Assembly: GCF_022828475.1 (NCBI RefSeq)
Contig: NZ_CP059557.1
Span: 6,743,470-6,807,469 of the forward strand
Direction: 5' to 3'
Source of the DNA: Saccharopolyspora gloriosae
GTDB lineage: Bacteria; Actinomycetota; Actinomycetes; Mycobacteriales; Pseudonocardiaceae
Length of the DNA: 64,000 nt
The notes under the pieces: model-generated
Told to the model about the DNA's origin: nothing
The model's input: only the letters and a program-made list of their open reading frames with translations
Databases searched by the model: none
Translations under genes and position numbers: made by a program
Shown: in pieces, positions 25,608-34,144 of the stretch
Layout of the letters: every line of letters begins with the position of its first letter
How positions within the stretch are numbered: position 1 is the first letter of the stretch

Positions 25608-26822
25608 TCACCGGATGTGGCGGCCGGAGATGTTGCGGGCGACGACGAGCTGCTGGATCTGCTCGGTGCCCTCGAAGATGTCGTAGATCTTCGCGTCGCG
25701 GTGCAGGCGCTCCACGGGGAACTCCCGGGTGTAGCCGTTGCCGCCGAGGATCTGGATGGCGCGCTCGGTCGCCCAGGTCGCGACCCGGCCGGCCTTGAGC
25801 TTCGACATCGAGCCCTCACCTGCGGTGAACGGCACGTCGTTGCGGCCCATCCACGCCGCGCGCCACACCAGCAGCCGCGCCGCGTCGATCTCCATGCGCA
25901 TGTCGGCGAGGGTGAAGGCGATCGACTGGTTGTCGATGATCGGCCGCCCGAAGGTCTCGCGTTCCTTGGCGTACTCCAGGGCGTGCTCGTAGGAGGCGCG
26001 GGCGATGCCGAGGGCCTGGGCACCGACGGTGGGGCGGGACAGCTCGAAGGTCTTCATCGCCGCCTGGCCGCCCGCCTTCCCGCCGCCTTCGCGGGCGCGG
26101 GCGAGCTTCTCGTCCAGCTTCTCCTTGCCGCCGAGCAGGCAGCTGCCGGGAACCCGCACGTCGTCGAGGAACACGTCGGCGGTGTGCGAGGCGCGGAGCC
26201 CGTGCTTCTTGATCTTGCCGGGTGCTTCCAGGCCCTTCGTGCCGGGCGGGATGATGAACGCGGCCTGCCCGCGCGACCCGAGCTCGGCGTCGACGACGGC
26301 CTGCACGACGTGCACGTTCGCGATGCCGCCGTTGGTCGCCCACGCCTTCTGGCCGTTGAGCACCCACTCGTCGGTGGCCTCGTCGTAGCGGGCACGGGTG
26401 CGCATCGCCGAGACGTCCGAGCCCGCGGCAGGCTCGGAAGAGCAGAACGCGCCGACCTTCGGGTCGGCCTCGTCGCCGTAGCACTGCGGGACCCACTCGG
26501 CCATCTGGTCGGGAGTGCCCGCCGCGAAGATGCCCGCCACGGCCAGCGTCGTGCCGAAGATCGCCATGCCGATGCCGCCGTCGCCCCAGAACAGCTCTTC
26601 GTTGGCGATCGGCAGCGACAGGCCCGTGTCGTCGGCCCAGAAGGTCGCGATGGTCTCGAAGCCGTACAGGCCGACCTTCGCGGCTTCCTGGATGATCGGC
26701 CAGGGAGTCTCCTCCCGCTCGTCCCACTCCGCCGCGGCCGGGCGGATGACCTTCTCAGCGAATCCGTGCACCCAATCGCGCAGATCGACGTGTTCTTCGC
26801 TCAGTTCCAGGGAGAAGCTCAT
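25608..26822 (-). CDS. Acyl-CoA dehydrogenase (FadE-type)
   Basis: A 404-residue flavoenzyme that introduces the alpha-beta double bond into acyl-CoA. Features are the mid-domain CSSEPAAGSDVSAMRTRA, substrate/FAD segment LNGQKAWATNGG, ILGGNGYTREFPVERLHRDAK, and the catalytic Glu in YDIFEGTEQIQQL near residue 383. An insert rich in Lys and Gly (GGKEKLDEKLARAREGGGK) near 245 is unusual. The ATG at 26820-26822 has AAGGAA upstream. It lies beside the SCP2 and TetR genes and is probably part of the same lipid-catabolic set, though no operator site was seen directly before it. Confidence 0.94.
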   Translation of the reverse strand: MSFSLELSEEHVDLRDWVHGFAEKVIRPAAAEWDEREETPWPIIQEAAKVGLYGFETIATFWADDTGLSLPIANEELFWGDGGIGMAIFGTTLAVAGIFAAGTPDQMAEWVPQCYGDEADPKVGAFCSSEPAAGSDVSAMRTRARYDEATDEWVLNGQKAWATNGGIANVHVVQAVVDAELGSRGQAAFIIPPGTKGLEAPGKIKKHGLRASHTADVFLDDVRVPGSCLLGGKEKLDEKLARAREGGGKAGGQAAMKTFELSRPTVGAQALGIARASYEHALEYAKERETFGRPIIDNQSIAFTLADMRMEIDAARLLVWRAAWMGRNDVPFTAGEGSMSKLKAGRVATWATERAIQILGGNGYTREFPVERLHRDAKIYDIFEGTEQIQQLVVARNISGRHIR

Positions 26823-26860
26823 CAAATTCCTTCAGTTCGTGGCGGAGTGCGTAACGCGGT

Positions 26861-26887
26861 GATCACCCCGGCTTCGGCGGGGTGATC
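26861..26887. terminator. Inverted repeat GATCACCCCG/CGGGGTGATC
   Basis: GATCACCCCG (26861-26870) and CGGGGTGATC (26878-26887) form a 10-bp stem with a 7-base loop. It lies between the SCP2 stop and the FadE start, so it may terminate the SCP2 transcript or act as an operator for FadE. Confidence 0.5.
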
Positions 26888-27050
26888 GGAGTTTCCAGCG
26901 ACCCGAGGCCGACACTGTCGGATCTCGGAGCCGGGTGGCGGGAGTTTCGGAATTCGTCGACCGAGCGGAGCAGCGACCGCGCACCGCCACGGTTCCTCGG
27001 ATCTCACGAGGGCCGTTCCGCCGCTCACCCGCCGAGCAGGCCGGAACGTG

Positions 27051-27602
27051 TCAGGCCTTGGGGATCTGGAACAGCTTGGTGAGCCCGGCGGCGAACCCGA
27101 CGTCACCCGCGACCTTCAACTTGCCGGTCATGAACTGCACCGGGGCCGAGGCGTTACCGGAGACGAGCTTGAGGAACTCCACCGGAGTGATCATGATGGT
27201 GACGCGCGGATCGTCGTGCTGCGGCTCCTTGTTCACGGTGCAGGTGCCACCGGAGAGCACCGACTCGTAGCGCACGGTGTCCTGCTCGTCGGTGCCGATG
27301 CGCCAGCGCACGACGGCCTCGGTGGAGCGGGCCTTGTCCGACTTGTAGTGCTCGCTCATCCGCCGGAACACCTCGTCGAGCACGTGCACGCGCAGTTCCG
27401 GGCGTGCCATGACCGCTTCGACCTGCTTCGCGGAGGCGCGGGAGATCAACTTGGCGAACTGCTCGGGCTGCAGATCACTGAGGTCGGCGGCGTCGGTGGA
27501 GGCCTGCGCGGACGCCGCTTCGAGCAGCTCGGCGAGCTCTTCCTCGCCGATCTTCTTCGGATCGACGTCGGCGAGAGCGCTGATCGGGTTCGTCTGGGAC
27601 AT
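27051..27602 (-). CDS. SCP2 sterol-binding domain protein
   Basis: A 183-residue cytoplasmic protein. The N-terminal 70 residues are helical and acidic (DVDPKKIGEEELAELLEAAS), and the SCP2 fold follows with VVRWRIGTDEQDTVRYESVL and the closing ITPVEFLKLVSGNASAPVQF then GKLKVAGDVGFAAGL. SCP2 domains bind lipids or acyl-CoA in a hydrophobic tunnel. It is divergent from the TetR regulator with an operator-like site between them, which points to control by that regulator. Confidence 0.92.
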   Translation of the reverse strand: MSQTNPISALADVDPKKIGEEELAELLEAASAQASTDAADLSDLQPEQFAKLISRASAKQVEAVMARPELRVHVLDEVFRRMSEHYKSDKARSTEAVVRWRIGTDEQDTVRYESVLSGGTCTVNKEPQHDDPRVTIMITPVEFLKLVSGNASAPVQFMTGKLKVAGDVGFAAGLTKLFQIPKA

Positions 27603-27617
27603 GTGACCTCCGTTTAC

Positions 27618-27631
27618 CTACTCACAAGTAA
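27618..27631. promoter_or_regulatory. TetR operator-like site, SCP2/tetR intergenic
   Basis: CTACTCACAAGTAA fits YTACYnnnnRGTAR. The same architecture occurs at 30892-30905, 48739-48752 and 48763-48776, all beside fatty-acid genes. It lies 16 bases before the SCP2 start, and a half-like AGTAGGTTAG follows at 27643-27652. Confidence 0.6.
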
Positions 27632-27780
27632 GGCTACGCGCCAGTAGGTTAGGCGGGCAAGGCATGCCGCTGATCGTTCTGCTCTAGCCTTTGCCGCAGA
27701 TCCGAACCAGCCGTGCAGCGCCGAGGAACCCGATCGGCAGGCCCGCCGACGAGCGCCACGGCTAGGAAACAGGAGGTGGG

Positions 27781-28470
27781 ATGCAGCCCGACCCGGACGA
27801 TCACGAGGCGCACCCGCGGCCGCGCAGCAGGCGACTACCGCGCTCGGTGCGGGAACGCCAGATCCTCGACGCCGCCGTCGAGGTCTACGCCGAACGCGGC
27901 TTCCACCTCGCGTCGATGGACGAGATCTCCGAAGTCGCAGGCATCTCCAAGCCCATGATCTACGCCTACCTCGGCTCGAAGGAAGAGCTGTTCGTGGCGT
28001 GCATCCAACGCGAGGCCAACCGGCTCATCGAAGCCATCGGGACCGCCGTGGACCCCGACGTGAGCCCCGACGAACAACTCTGGCGCGGACTGCGGGTGTT
28101 CTTCGACTACGTGCAGCGCAACCGCTCCAGCTGGACGCTGGTGCACCGGCAGGCCGCAGCCGGCGGTGAACCGTTCGCCACCGAGTTCGGGCAGTGGCGG
28201 GACCGGGCGGTGATCCTGATCGCGACGTTGCTGTCCCGTGCCACCGAATCCGCGGCGCGGCCGATGCAGATCCAGCAGATGGAACCGTTCGCCGCGGCGC
28301 TGGTCGGCGCGAGCGAGTCGTTGCTGGACTGGTGGATCGAGCATCCCGAGCACACCGCGGACGGGCTGGCGATGCGGCTGATGAACCTCGCGTGGATGGG
28401 CTTCGGCGACCTCGTCGAAGGCCGCGCCTGGACTCCGTCGGACTCGGACGTCACGGCCAACGGCGACTGA
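27781..28470 (+). CDS. TetR-family transcriptional regulator (lipid catabolism candidate)
   Basis: A 229-residue repressor. The N-terminal DNA-binding domain covers about residues 20-75 (RQILDAAVEVYAERGFHLASM, then ISEVAGISKPMIYAYLGSK), and the C-terminal ligand domain is TetR_C-like with many Trp. AGGAGG is seven bases before the ATG. It is divergent from the SCP2 gene across an operator-like palindrome shared with the fabG4/fadA2 and fadE5-type promoters. By analogy with FadR-type TetR regulators, it probably represses these genes until an acyl-CoA binds; that is inference. Confidence 0.9.
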   Translation: MQPDPDDHEAHPRPRSRRLPRSVRERQILDAAVEVYAERGFHLASMDEISEVAGISKPMIYAYLGSKEELFVACIQREANRLIEAIGTAVDPDVSPDEQLWRGLRVFFDYVQRNRSSWTLVHRQAAAGGEPFATEFGQWRDRAVILIATLLSRATESAARPMQIQQMEPFAAALVGASESLLDWWIEHPEHTADGLAMRLMNLAWMGFGDLVEGRAWTPSDSDVTANGD

Positions 28471-28505
28471 GGTCCCGCCGCACCGCGCGGATCACGGTGA
28501 AAACG

Positions 28506-28567
28506 GGAGGGCGGGGGCGTCGCGTCGTCCGTTCCTGACCCCTGACGCGACGATCCCCGCCTCCCTC
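28506..28567. terminator. Bidirectional composite hairpin terminator
   Basis: GTCGCGTC (28520-28527) pairs with GACGCGAC (28545-28552), flanked by GGCGGGG (28511-28517) with CCCCGCC (28556-28562). It separates the converging TetR and dehydratase genes. Confidence 0.65.
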
Positions 28568-28613
28568 ATCCAGGTCCGCGCTGCGGCGGACCTTTACCCG
28601 CCTTCCCGCAGGT

Positions 28614-29456
28614 TCAGTGCACCCGGCCCAGCAGGTGCGGTTTTCCGGAACGGGAGTGCACGGCGAACGTGGCGCCCACGCGCGGGTCTCCGAGTTCGGT
28701 GAACTCCACCTTCGAGGGCAGCAGCAGCGGCTTCACGAAGTCGACGTCCACGGTGTACGACTCCGGCAGCCTGCCTTCCAGCGCGGCCAGCGCCCGCGCC
28801 TTCGTCCACATGCCGTGCGCGATGGCGCGCGGGAACCCGAACGCCTTCGCCGTCAGCGCCCGCAGGTGGATCGGGTTGCGGTCCCCGGACACCGCCGCGT
28901 AGCGGCGCCCCTGGTCGGCGGGCACCCGCCAGAACGCGGCGGGGGAGCCCGCCTCGATCTCAGCGGCCCGCTCGGCGCGCGGCGCGGAATCGTCGGACTT
29001 GCCGCGGCGCAGGTAGGTGCTCGTCTCCGACCACACCACCTCGTCCTCGACGCTGGTCTCGGTGATCACGTCGAGCTGCCTGCCCTTGGGATGCGGGCGC
29101 AGGTTCGCCACCCGGACCCGCTGGGTCAGCAGGTCGGTCACCAGCACCGGCCGGTGCACGGTGATGCTGTTCGCCACGTGCACCAGACCGACCAGCGGGA
29201 ACGGGAATCCGGGATCCGTCATCAACCGCACCGACAGCCCGAACGAGAGCACGTGCGGATAGGTCGCGGGCAGCACGTCGCGCAGCCCGAAACCGCACAC
29301 CCGGTCGTACTCGGCGAGGTGCGCCTGGTCGATCGCGATGTCGCGCCGGACGTATTCCGTCTCGGGCAGTTCGCCACCGCGTCGGATCGGGCCGGAGACG
29401 GCGGCCTTCAGGTACAGCGCGGACAGGTTCGGCGCCGCGTCGACTTCGGTGCTCAT
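28614..29456 (-). CDS. htdX: MaoC-like (3R)-hydroxyacyl dehydratase, HtdX type
   Basis: A 280-residue double hot-dog protein. The C-terminal MaoC motif GDRNPIHLRALTAKAFGFPRAIAHGMW (split here as GDRNPIHLRA and AIAHGMW, about residues 185-215) carries the catalytic Asp/His; the N-terminal half is a degenerate copy. It hydrates or dehydrates acyl thioesters. The next gene upstream is a FabG4-type reductase with a TGATG overlap, the same pair and order as M. tuberculosis Rv0241c (htdX) and Rv0242c (fabG4). The symbol rests on this order and the family, not on a search. Confidence 0.85.
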   Translation of the reverse strand: MSTEVDAAPNLSALYLKAAVSGPIRRGGELPETEYVRRDIAIDQAHLAEYDRVCGFGLRDVLPATYPHVLSFGLSVRLMTDPGFPFPLVGLVHVANSITVHRPVLVTDLLTQRVRVANLRPHPKGRQLDVITETSVEDEVVWSETSTYLRRGKSDDSAPRAERAAEIEAGSPAAFWRVPADQGRRYAAVSGDRNPIHLRALTAKAFGFPRAIAHGMWTKARALAALEGRLPESYTVDVDFVKPLLLPSKVEFTELGDPRVGATFAVHSRSGKPHLLGRVH

Positions 29457-30793
29457 CACGCCCCCAACAGGCTCTGGCCGCAGACCCGCACGACGTTGCC
29501 GTTGACGCCGGACGAGGCCGGGTTGGCGTACCAGGCGATGGTCTCGGCGACGTCGACCGGCAGCCCGCCCTGCGAGAGGCTGCTCATCCGGCGGCCGGCC
29601 TCGCGGATGAACAGCGGCACGGCCGCGGTCATCTTCGTTTCGATGAAGCCGGGAGCGACCGCGTTGATGGTGGCGCCGCGCCGGGCCGCGACCGGGGCCA
29701 GTCCCTGCACCAGGCCGATCACGCCCGCCTTGGAGGTCGCGTAGTTGGCCTGGCCCACGTTGCCCGCGATCCCGCTGATCGAGGCGACGCCGATCAGCCT
29801 GCCGCCGTCGCGCAGCGGCGAGCCGTCCGCGAGCAGCGCCTCGTTGATGCGTTCCTGCGCGGTGAGGTTCACCGCCAGCACCGAGTCCCAGCGCCCGTCG
29901 TCCATCCGGCCGAGCGTCTTGTCCCTGGTGATGCCCGCGTTGTGCACGACGACGTCGAGCCCGTCGTGACGTTCGGCGAAGTGCTCGGCGATGCGCCGCG
30001 GCGCGTCGGCGGCGGTGATGTCGAGCTGGAGCGTGGAGCCGCCGATGCGGTTGGCGACCTTCGCGAGGTCGTCGCCCTGTGCCGGGATGTCCAGGCAGAC
30101 GACGTGCGCGCCGTCGCGGGCGAGGGTCTCGGCGATGGATTCGCCGATGCCGCGGGAGGCGCCGGTGACCAGGGCGACCTTGTTCTTGAGCGGCTTCTCC
30201 CGGTCCACCGTCGGCGCCTCGGCGCGGCCCACCCGCACGACCTGCGCGGAGACGAACGCGGACTTCGCCGAGAGCAGGAAGCTCAGCGTGGAGTCCAAGG
30301 ACTGCTCGGCGCCTTCGGAGGCGTAGACGAGCTGGGCGGTGGCGCCGCGCTTGAGCTCCTTGCCGACGGTGCGCACGAAGCCTTCCAGCGCCCGCTGCGC
30401 GACGCGTTCACCGGCATCGGTGGTCTCCTCCGGCGGGGTGCCGAGCACGATCACCCGGCCGCAGGTGCCGACCTGGCGGATCACCGGGCTGAAGAAGGCG
30501 CGCAGCTGGTTGAGCTGGTCGCTGGAGGTGATGCCGGTGGCGTCGAAGACCAACGCGGCGTAGCGGGCGTCTTCGGCGGACTCGGTGCGGATCTCGGCGT
30601 CGACGGCGCGCAGCGTCGCGGAGATCGCGTCGCCGAGACGCGAACCCGTGGCCGCGCCGGTGAGCACCGGGCCGTTCACCACGGGGTCGCCGGGCCGGTA
30701 GCGGCGCAACGGCGTGGGGGTAGGCAGGCCGAGGCGCTTGGCGAACGATCGACCGAACCCGGTCGAGGTGAACTGCTGGTACCGGTCGGACAT
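29456..30793 (-). CDS. fabG4: High-molecular-weight 3-oxoacyl reductase, FabG4 type
   Basis: A 445-residue two-domain SDR. The N-terminal 205 residues form a flavodoxin-like domain without catalytic motifs. The C-terminal ketoreductase has TGASRGIGES near 213, NAG at about 300, SISGIAGN near 338 and YATSK near 351, all needed for catalysis. HMwFabG enzymes reduce 3-oxoacyl-CoA with NADH in mycobacteria. Start MSDRYQQFTSTGFGRSFAKRLGLP is the family N-terminus. It is divergent from the FadA2-like thiolase across a 26-bp perfect palindrome and coupled to htdX downstream. Confidence 0.92.
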   Translation of the reverse strand: MSDRYQQFTSTGFGRSFAKRLGLPTPTPLRRYRPGDPVVNGPVLTGAATGSRLGDAISATLRAVDAEIRTESAEDARYAALVFDATGITSSDQLNQLRAFFSPVIRQVGTCGRVIVLGTPPEETTDAGERVAQRALEGFVRTVGKELKRGATAQLVYASEGAEQSLDSTLSFLLSAKSAFVSAQVVRVGRAEAPTVDREKPLKNKVALVTGASRGIGESIAETLARDGAHVVCLDIPAQGDDLAKVANRIGGSTLQLDITAADAPRRIAEHFAERHDGLDVVVHNAGITRDKTLGRMDDGRWDSVLAVNLTAQERINEALLADGSPLRDGGRLIGVASISGIAGNVGQANYATSKAGVIGLVQGLAPVAARRGATINAVAPGFIETKMTAAVPLFIREAGRRMSSLSQGGLPVDVAETIAWYANPASSGVNGNVVRVCGQSLLGA

Positions 30794-30885
30794 GCGTACT
30801 CCCGTGACGGCGGGTGGTCGGGTGAACTTGGCAGGGTCGGCCCGCTCGCCAGAAGACGCCGGGCGCGCGGGCAGCGGACTCGACG

Positions 30886-30911
30886 TCTAACCTACCCGCG
30901 GGTAGGTTAGA
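30886..30911. promoter_or_regulatory. 26-bp perfect palindrome between fabG4 and fadA2 genes
   Basis: The half TCTAACCTACCCG is followed by its exact reverse complement. The centre CTACCCGCGGGTAG fits the YTACYnnnnRGTAR pattern seen in the SCP2/TetR and fadE5 promoters. It lies 93 bases from the fabG4 start and 125 from the thiolase start, so one bound dimer pair could control both. Confidence 0.75.
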
Positions 30912-31035
30912 GGGTCCGAGGGGTCGGCACCAGAGCCCCCGCACAATCGGCCCGTCCCGGCCGACCCGCCGCCCAGGCAGAACCGCCGCAGCCAGAACCG
31001 CACGGACCACCGGTCCCGTCTCGAAGGAGTCCCGC

Positions 31036-32313
31036 ATGCCCACCACTCGACGCGTCGCGATCGTCGGCGGCAACCGGATCCCCTTCACCCGATCCGGCGG
31101 CCCCTACACGCAGGCGTCCAACCAGGACATGCTCACCGCCGCGCTGGACGGGCTGCTCGCCCGCTTCGGCCTGCAGAACCAGATCGTCGGCGAGTTCGTC
31201 GCGGGCGCCGTGCTCAAGCACAGCCGCGACTTCAACCTGGCGCGCGAAACCGTGCTCGGCTCCAGCCTGGACCCGCGCACCCCCGCGCACGACGTGCAGA
31301 TGGCCTGCGCGACCGGCCTGGAAGCGGTCACCTCGGTCGCGAACAAGATCGCGCTCGGGCAGCTCGAATCGGGCATTGCGGGCGGCGTGGACAGCGCCAG
31401 CGACGCGCCGATCGCGCTCAACGACGACCTGCGCCGAGTCCTGCTCGCCGCCAACCACGCCAAGACGACCGGCGCCAAGATCAAAGCGTTCACCGGCGTG
31501 CGCCCACAGCACGTGGTGCCGGACATCCCGGCGAACTCCGAACCGCGCACCGGCCTGTCGATGGGCGAACACGCCGCCCGCACCGCGCTGGACTGGGAAA
31601 TCGGCCGCGAAGACCAGGACGAACTCGCCGCCCGCAGCCACCAGCGCCTCGCCGCCGCCTACGACCGCGGCTTCTTCGACGACCTGATCACCCCGTTCCA
31701 GGGCCAGACGCGGGACCAGAACCTGCGCGCCGACAGCACCGCCGAGAAGCTCGCCAAGCTCAAGCCGGTGTTCGGCAAAGGCGAGGGCGCGACGATGACC
31801 GCGGGCAACTCGACGCCGCTCAGCGACGGCGCCTCCACGGTCCTGCTGGCCAGCGAAGAGTGGGCGAAGGAGCACAAGCTGCCGGTGCTCGCGTACCTGA
31901 GCGACATCGTGCCCGCCGCCGTCGACCACGTCAGCGGCGACGAAGGCCTGCTGATGGCACCGGCGTACGCCGTGCCGAAGCTGCTGGAACGGTCCGGCAT
32001 CGGCCTCGGCGACTTCGACTTCTACGAGATCCACGAGGCCTTCGCCTCGCAGGTCCTGGCGACGCTGAAGTCCTGGCAGGACCCCGAGTTCTGCAAGGAC
32101 CGGCTCGGTCTCGACGCGCCGCTGGGCGAAATCGACTCGGCGAAGCTGAACGTCAACGGCTCCTCGCTGGCCGCCGGGCACCCGTTCGCCGCCACCGGCG
32201 GCCGGATCGTGGCGACCCTGTCGAAGCTGCTCGCCGAACGTGGCTCCGGTCGTGGGCTCATCTCCGTCTGCGCAGCAGGCGGCCAGGGGGTTACGGCGAT
32301 ACTTGAGCGGTGA
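31036..32313 (+). CDS. fadA2: Acetyl-CoA C-acyltransferase (thiolase), FadA2 type
   Basis: A 425-residue thiolase that cleaves 3-oxoacyl-CoA with CoA, the last step of beta-oxidation. The nucleophilic Cys is in QMACATGLEA near residue 91, the His in NGSSLAAGHPFAATGG near 381 and the second Cys in SVCAAGGQG near 412. Length and N-terminus resemble M. tuberculosis FadA2 (Rv0243), which is likewise divergent from fabG4. AAGGAG precedes the ATG by 8 bases. Repeat element copy 2 starts 20 bases after its stop and may act as the terminator. Confidence 0.92.
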   Translation: MPTTRRVAIVGGNRIPFTRSGGPYTQASNQDMLTAALDGLLARFGLQNQIVGEFVAGAVLKHSRDFNLARETVLGSSLDPRTPAHDVQMACATGLEAVTSVANKIALGQLESGIAGGVDSASDAPIALNDDLRRVLLAANHAKTTGAKIKAFTGVRPQHVVPDIPANSEPRTGLSMGEHAARTALDWEIGREDQDELAARSHQRLAAAYDRGFFDDLITPFQGQTRDQNLRADSTAEKLAKLKPVFGKGEGATMTAGNSTPLSDGASTVLLASEEWAKEHKLPVLAYLSDIVPAAVDHVSGDEGLLMAPAYAVPKLLERSGIGLGDFDFYEIHEAFASQVLATLKSWQDPEFCKDRLGLDAPLGEIDSAKLNVNGSSLAAGHPFAATGGRIVATLSKLLAERGSGRGLISVCAAGGQGVTAILER

Positions 32314-32332
32314 GCCGGTCGTTTTGCTTGGG

Positions 32333-32455
32333 GGGTCGGGTAGCGGAACCTCAGTTGGTCTCTCGCTGCGGGATCTTTTTCCCAAGTGGCTCCGCCACGA
32401 GGGAAAAAGCTGTCCTCGCGAGAGACCAACTGAGAACCCGCCGGTGAGCGGCTTT
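32333..32455. repeat. Covarying hairpin repeat element, copy 2
   Basis: Core identical to 16711-16840 over most of its length. The outer arm CAGTTGGTCTCTCG (32352-32365) pairs perfectly with CGAGAGACCAACTG (32419-32432). Compared with copy 1 the seven central pairs all differ while pairing is kept. The inner stem with CTTTTTCCC/GGGAAAAAG and GTGGCTCCGCCAC is unchanged. It ends with CCGC..GCGG and TTTT, again terminator-like but with a different stem. Confidence 0.8.
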
Positions 32456-32486
32456 TCGACGTGGGCTATGCGCTGACGCGCATACA

Positions 32487-32670
32487 GGCACGGCCTTCGG
32501 CCGCCAGGCAAGCGGGGCTTCGCCCGCCCTTCGCGGACTACGCCGCCAAAAGCACGGCTACGCCGCAAGGCACGGCCTTCGGCCGCGAGGCACGGCCTTC
32601 GGCCGCCAGGCAAGCGGGGCTTCGCCCGCCCTTCGCGGGCTTCGCCGCCAAAGCACGGCTTCGCCGTAAA
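32487..32670 (+). repeat. Array of short TTC-loop hairpins with an 82-base duplicated unit
   Basis: A unit of about 82 bases (32487-32568) recurs at 32589-32670, separated by a 20-base partial copy. Within it, palindromes such as CGGCCTTCGGCCG, GGGGCTTCGCCC and CGGCTACGCCG follow one another, each with a three- or four-base loop. It extends the hairpin run seen after copy 1. No coding potential is apparent. Confidence 0.7.
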
Positions 32671-32822
32671 GCAGGATTGCTTGGCGGTTCTTGCTGGGTT
32701 TTCGCCGTCGGATGGGCATGGCTTTGTCCGCAGACATGACGCTTGCCTCGTGTCGTGCTGGATGTGGTGGGGGGTGAACGGGCCGGGGGTTCAGGTCGCC
32801 GGGCCGTTCTGCTGCTCGGGAT

Positions 32823-34010
32823 GCTCCTATAGATGTCAAGCCGCTGGAGTGAGGTCGTTTTGCCTGGTTGATCTGGTGGGTGTGCTGGTCAGGGTGCGGT
32901 GGATTTCGCGGGCGACGAATCGTTTGAGGCAGCGCATAATGTCCTTTTTGGATAGTCCTTCTTTGGTGCGGCGTTCGACGTAGGTGCGGGTGCGTTCGTC
33001 GTAGCGCATGCGGACCAGGACGATGGTGTGCAGGGCGTTGTTCGCGGCCCGGTCGCCGCCGCGGTTGAGGCGGTGGCGGTGGGTGCGACCGGAGGATGCC
33101 GGGATTGGTGCGACGCCGGTCAGGTGCGCGAACGAGGCTTCGGAGCGTAGTCGTTCGGGGTTGTCCCCGGCTGTGGTCAGGAGCTGGCCGGCGGTGTCAG
33201 GGCCGACGCCGAATAGTTCCAGCAGCTGGGGTGCGGCCTGCCGGGTGAGGGGGCTGAGTTCGGCGTCGAGTTCGGTGATCTCGATGTCCATTGCTTGGTG
33301 GCGCCGCGCCAGGCGTCGTAGTGCCGCCCGGGTCGCCGCCAGCGGGTGTCCGAGGTCGTCGCCGGGCCGTAGCCGGGCCAGGGTGCGCAGCAGCGTGGCC
33401 CGGTCCAGTCCCGCGACCTGTGCGCGCAGCATCGCGGGTGCCGACACCAGCAGGCCGCGGATTTGGTTCATCGCCTGGGTGCGGGCCTTGACGGCACTGC
33501 GGCGTGCGACTCGTAACACGCGCACCGACTCGATCACGCCGTCCCGGCTTTTCGGGGTGCCTGTCGCGCGCCCGGAGAGCACGGCGGTGGCGGCGGCGTA
33601 GGCGTCGATCGGATCGGATTTGCCTTGCATCCGGCGGATCTTGCGGTCCGGGCGGTCGACATCGGTGACCGCGACCCCGGCCGCCGCGAGAACCCGGGCC
33701 AGCTCGGCTCCGTAGGCGCCGGTTCCCTCGACGCCGACCGTGACCAAGGTGCCGTGACCACGCATCCAGTGCAGCAGGTCGCGGTAGCCGTGGACTGTGG
33801 CGGGAAATTCCCGGTCAGCCAGGTGCCGGCCGACGGAGTCGATCACGGCCGCGTGGTGGGTCAAGCCGTGGGTGTCGACTCCGCCGGTGATTTTCGGGCC
33901 ATCATGGGTCATGCTGGTCATGTCCGTCCTTGCGTGTCCGTTCCGAGGGCGGCACGCGCCGGTCGGGCGGGTGGACAAGACAGTGACGGGGCTTCTGGCC
34001 AAGCTCCTAT
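32823..34010 (-). mobile_element. IS110-family insertion sequence bounded by GCTCCTAT repeats
   Basis: The transposase gene is bracketed by identical octamers GCTCCTAT at 32823-32830 and 34003-34010, 1180 bases apart, a size normal for IS110 elements. There are no inverted terminal repeats, as expected for this family. The stop codon lies six bases inside one octamer; the other end has about 80 non-coding bases before the start codon. In this family a non-coding end encodes the bridge RNA that pairs with target and donor DNA. Confidence 0.75.
32836..33921 (-). CDS. IS110-family transposase (DEDD recombinase)
   Basis: A 361-residue recombinase. The RuvC-like domain has Asp16 in GVDTHG, Glu65 in GVEGTGAYG, and Asp103/Asp106 in GKSDPIDAYA. 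The C-terminal transposase_20 domain has LLELFGVGPDTAGQLL and the serine-bearing APIPASSGRTHRHR, followed by RAANNALHTIVLVRMRYD. Together they carry out RNA-guided integration without target duplication. The ATG at 33919-33921 has AAGGACGG upstream; a second ATG is three codons on. The gene looks intact. Confidence 0.93.
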   Translation of the reverse strand: MTSMTHDGPKITGGVDTHGLTHHAAVIDSVGRHLADREFPATVHGYRDLLHWMRGHGTLVTVGVEGTGAYGAELARVLAAAGVAVTDVDRPDRKIRRMQGKSDPIDAYAAATAVLSGRATGTPKSRDGVIESVRVLRVARRSAVKARTQAMNQIRGLLVSAPAMLRAQVAGLDRATLLRTLARLRPGDDLGHPLAATRAALRRLARRHQAMDIEITELDAELSPLTRQAAPQLLELFGVGPDTAGQLLTTAGDNPERLRSEASFAHLTGVAPIPASSGRTHRHRLNRGGDRAANNALHTIVLVRMRYDERTRTYVERRTKEGLSKKDIMRCLKRFVAREIHRTLTSTPTRSTRQNDLTPAA

Positions 34011-34144
34011 GAAGTCACAAACACCCGTCCGGCCGCGTGCATGGTGGCACCCGGCGGGCCGACAAATCCCAAACCAGACAGTCGAAACGTCAGTCAGTCG
34101 AAGGGTCAGACCCACCGGAAACGTCACCACGAACATCATCACTG

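Noticed and set aside
32240-32739. Small plus-strand frames across repeat copy 2 and the hairpin array
   Set aside because: They are produced by the repetitive GC palindromes and have no coding evidence.
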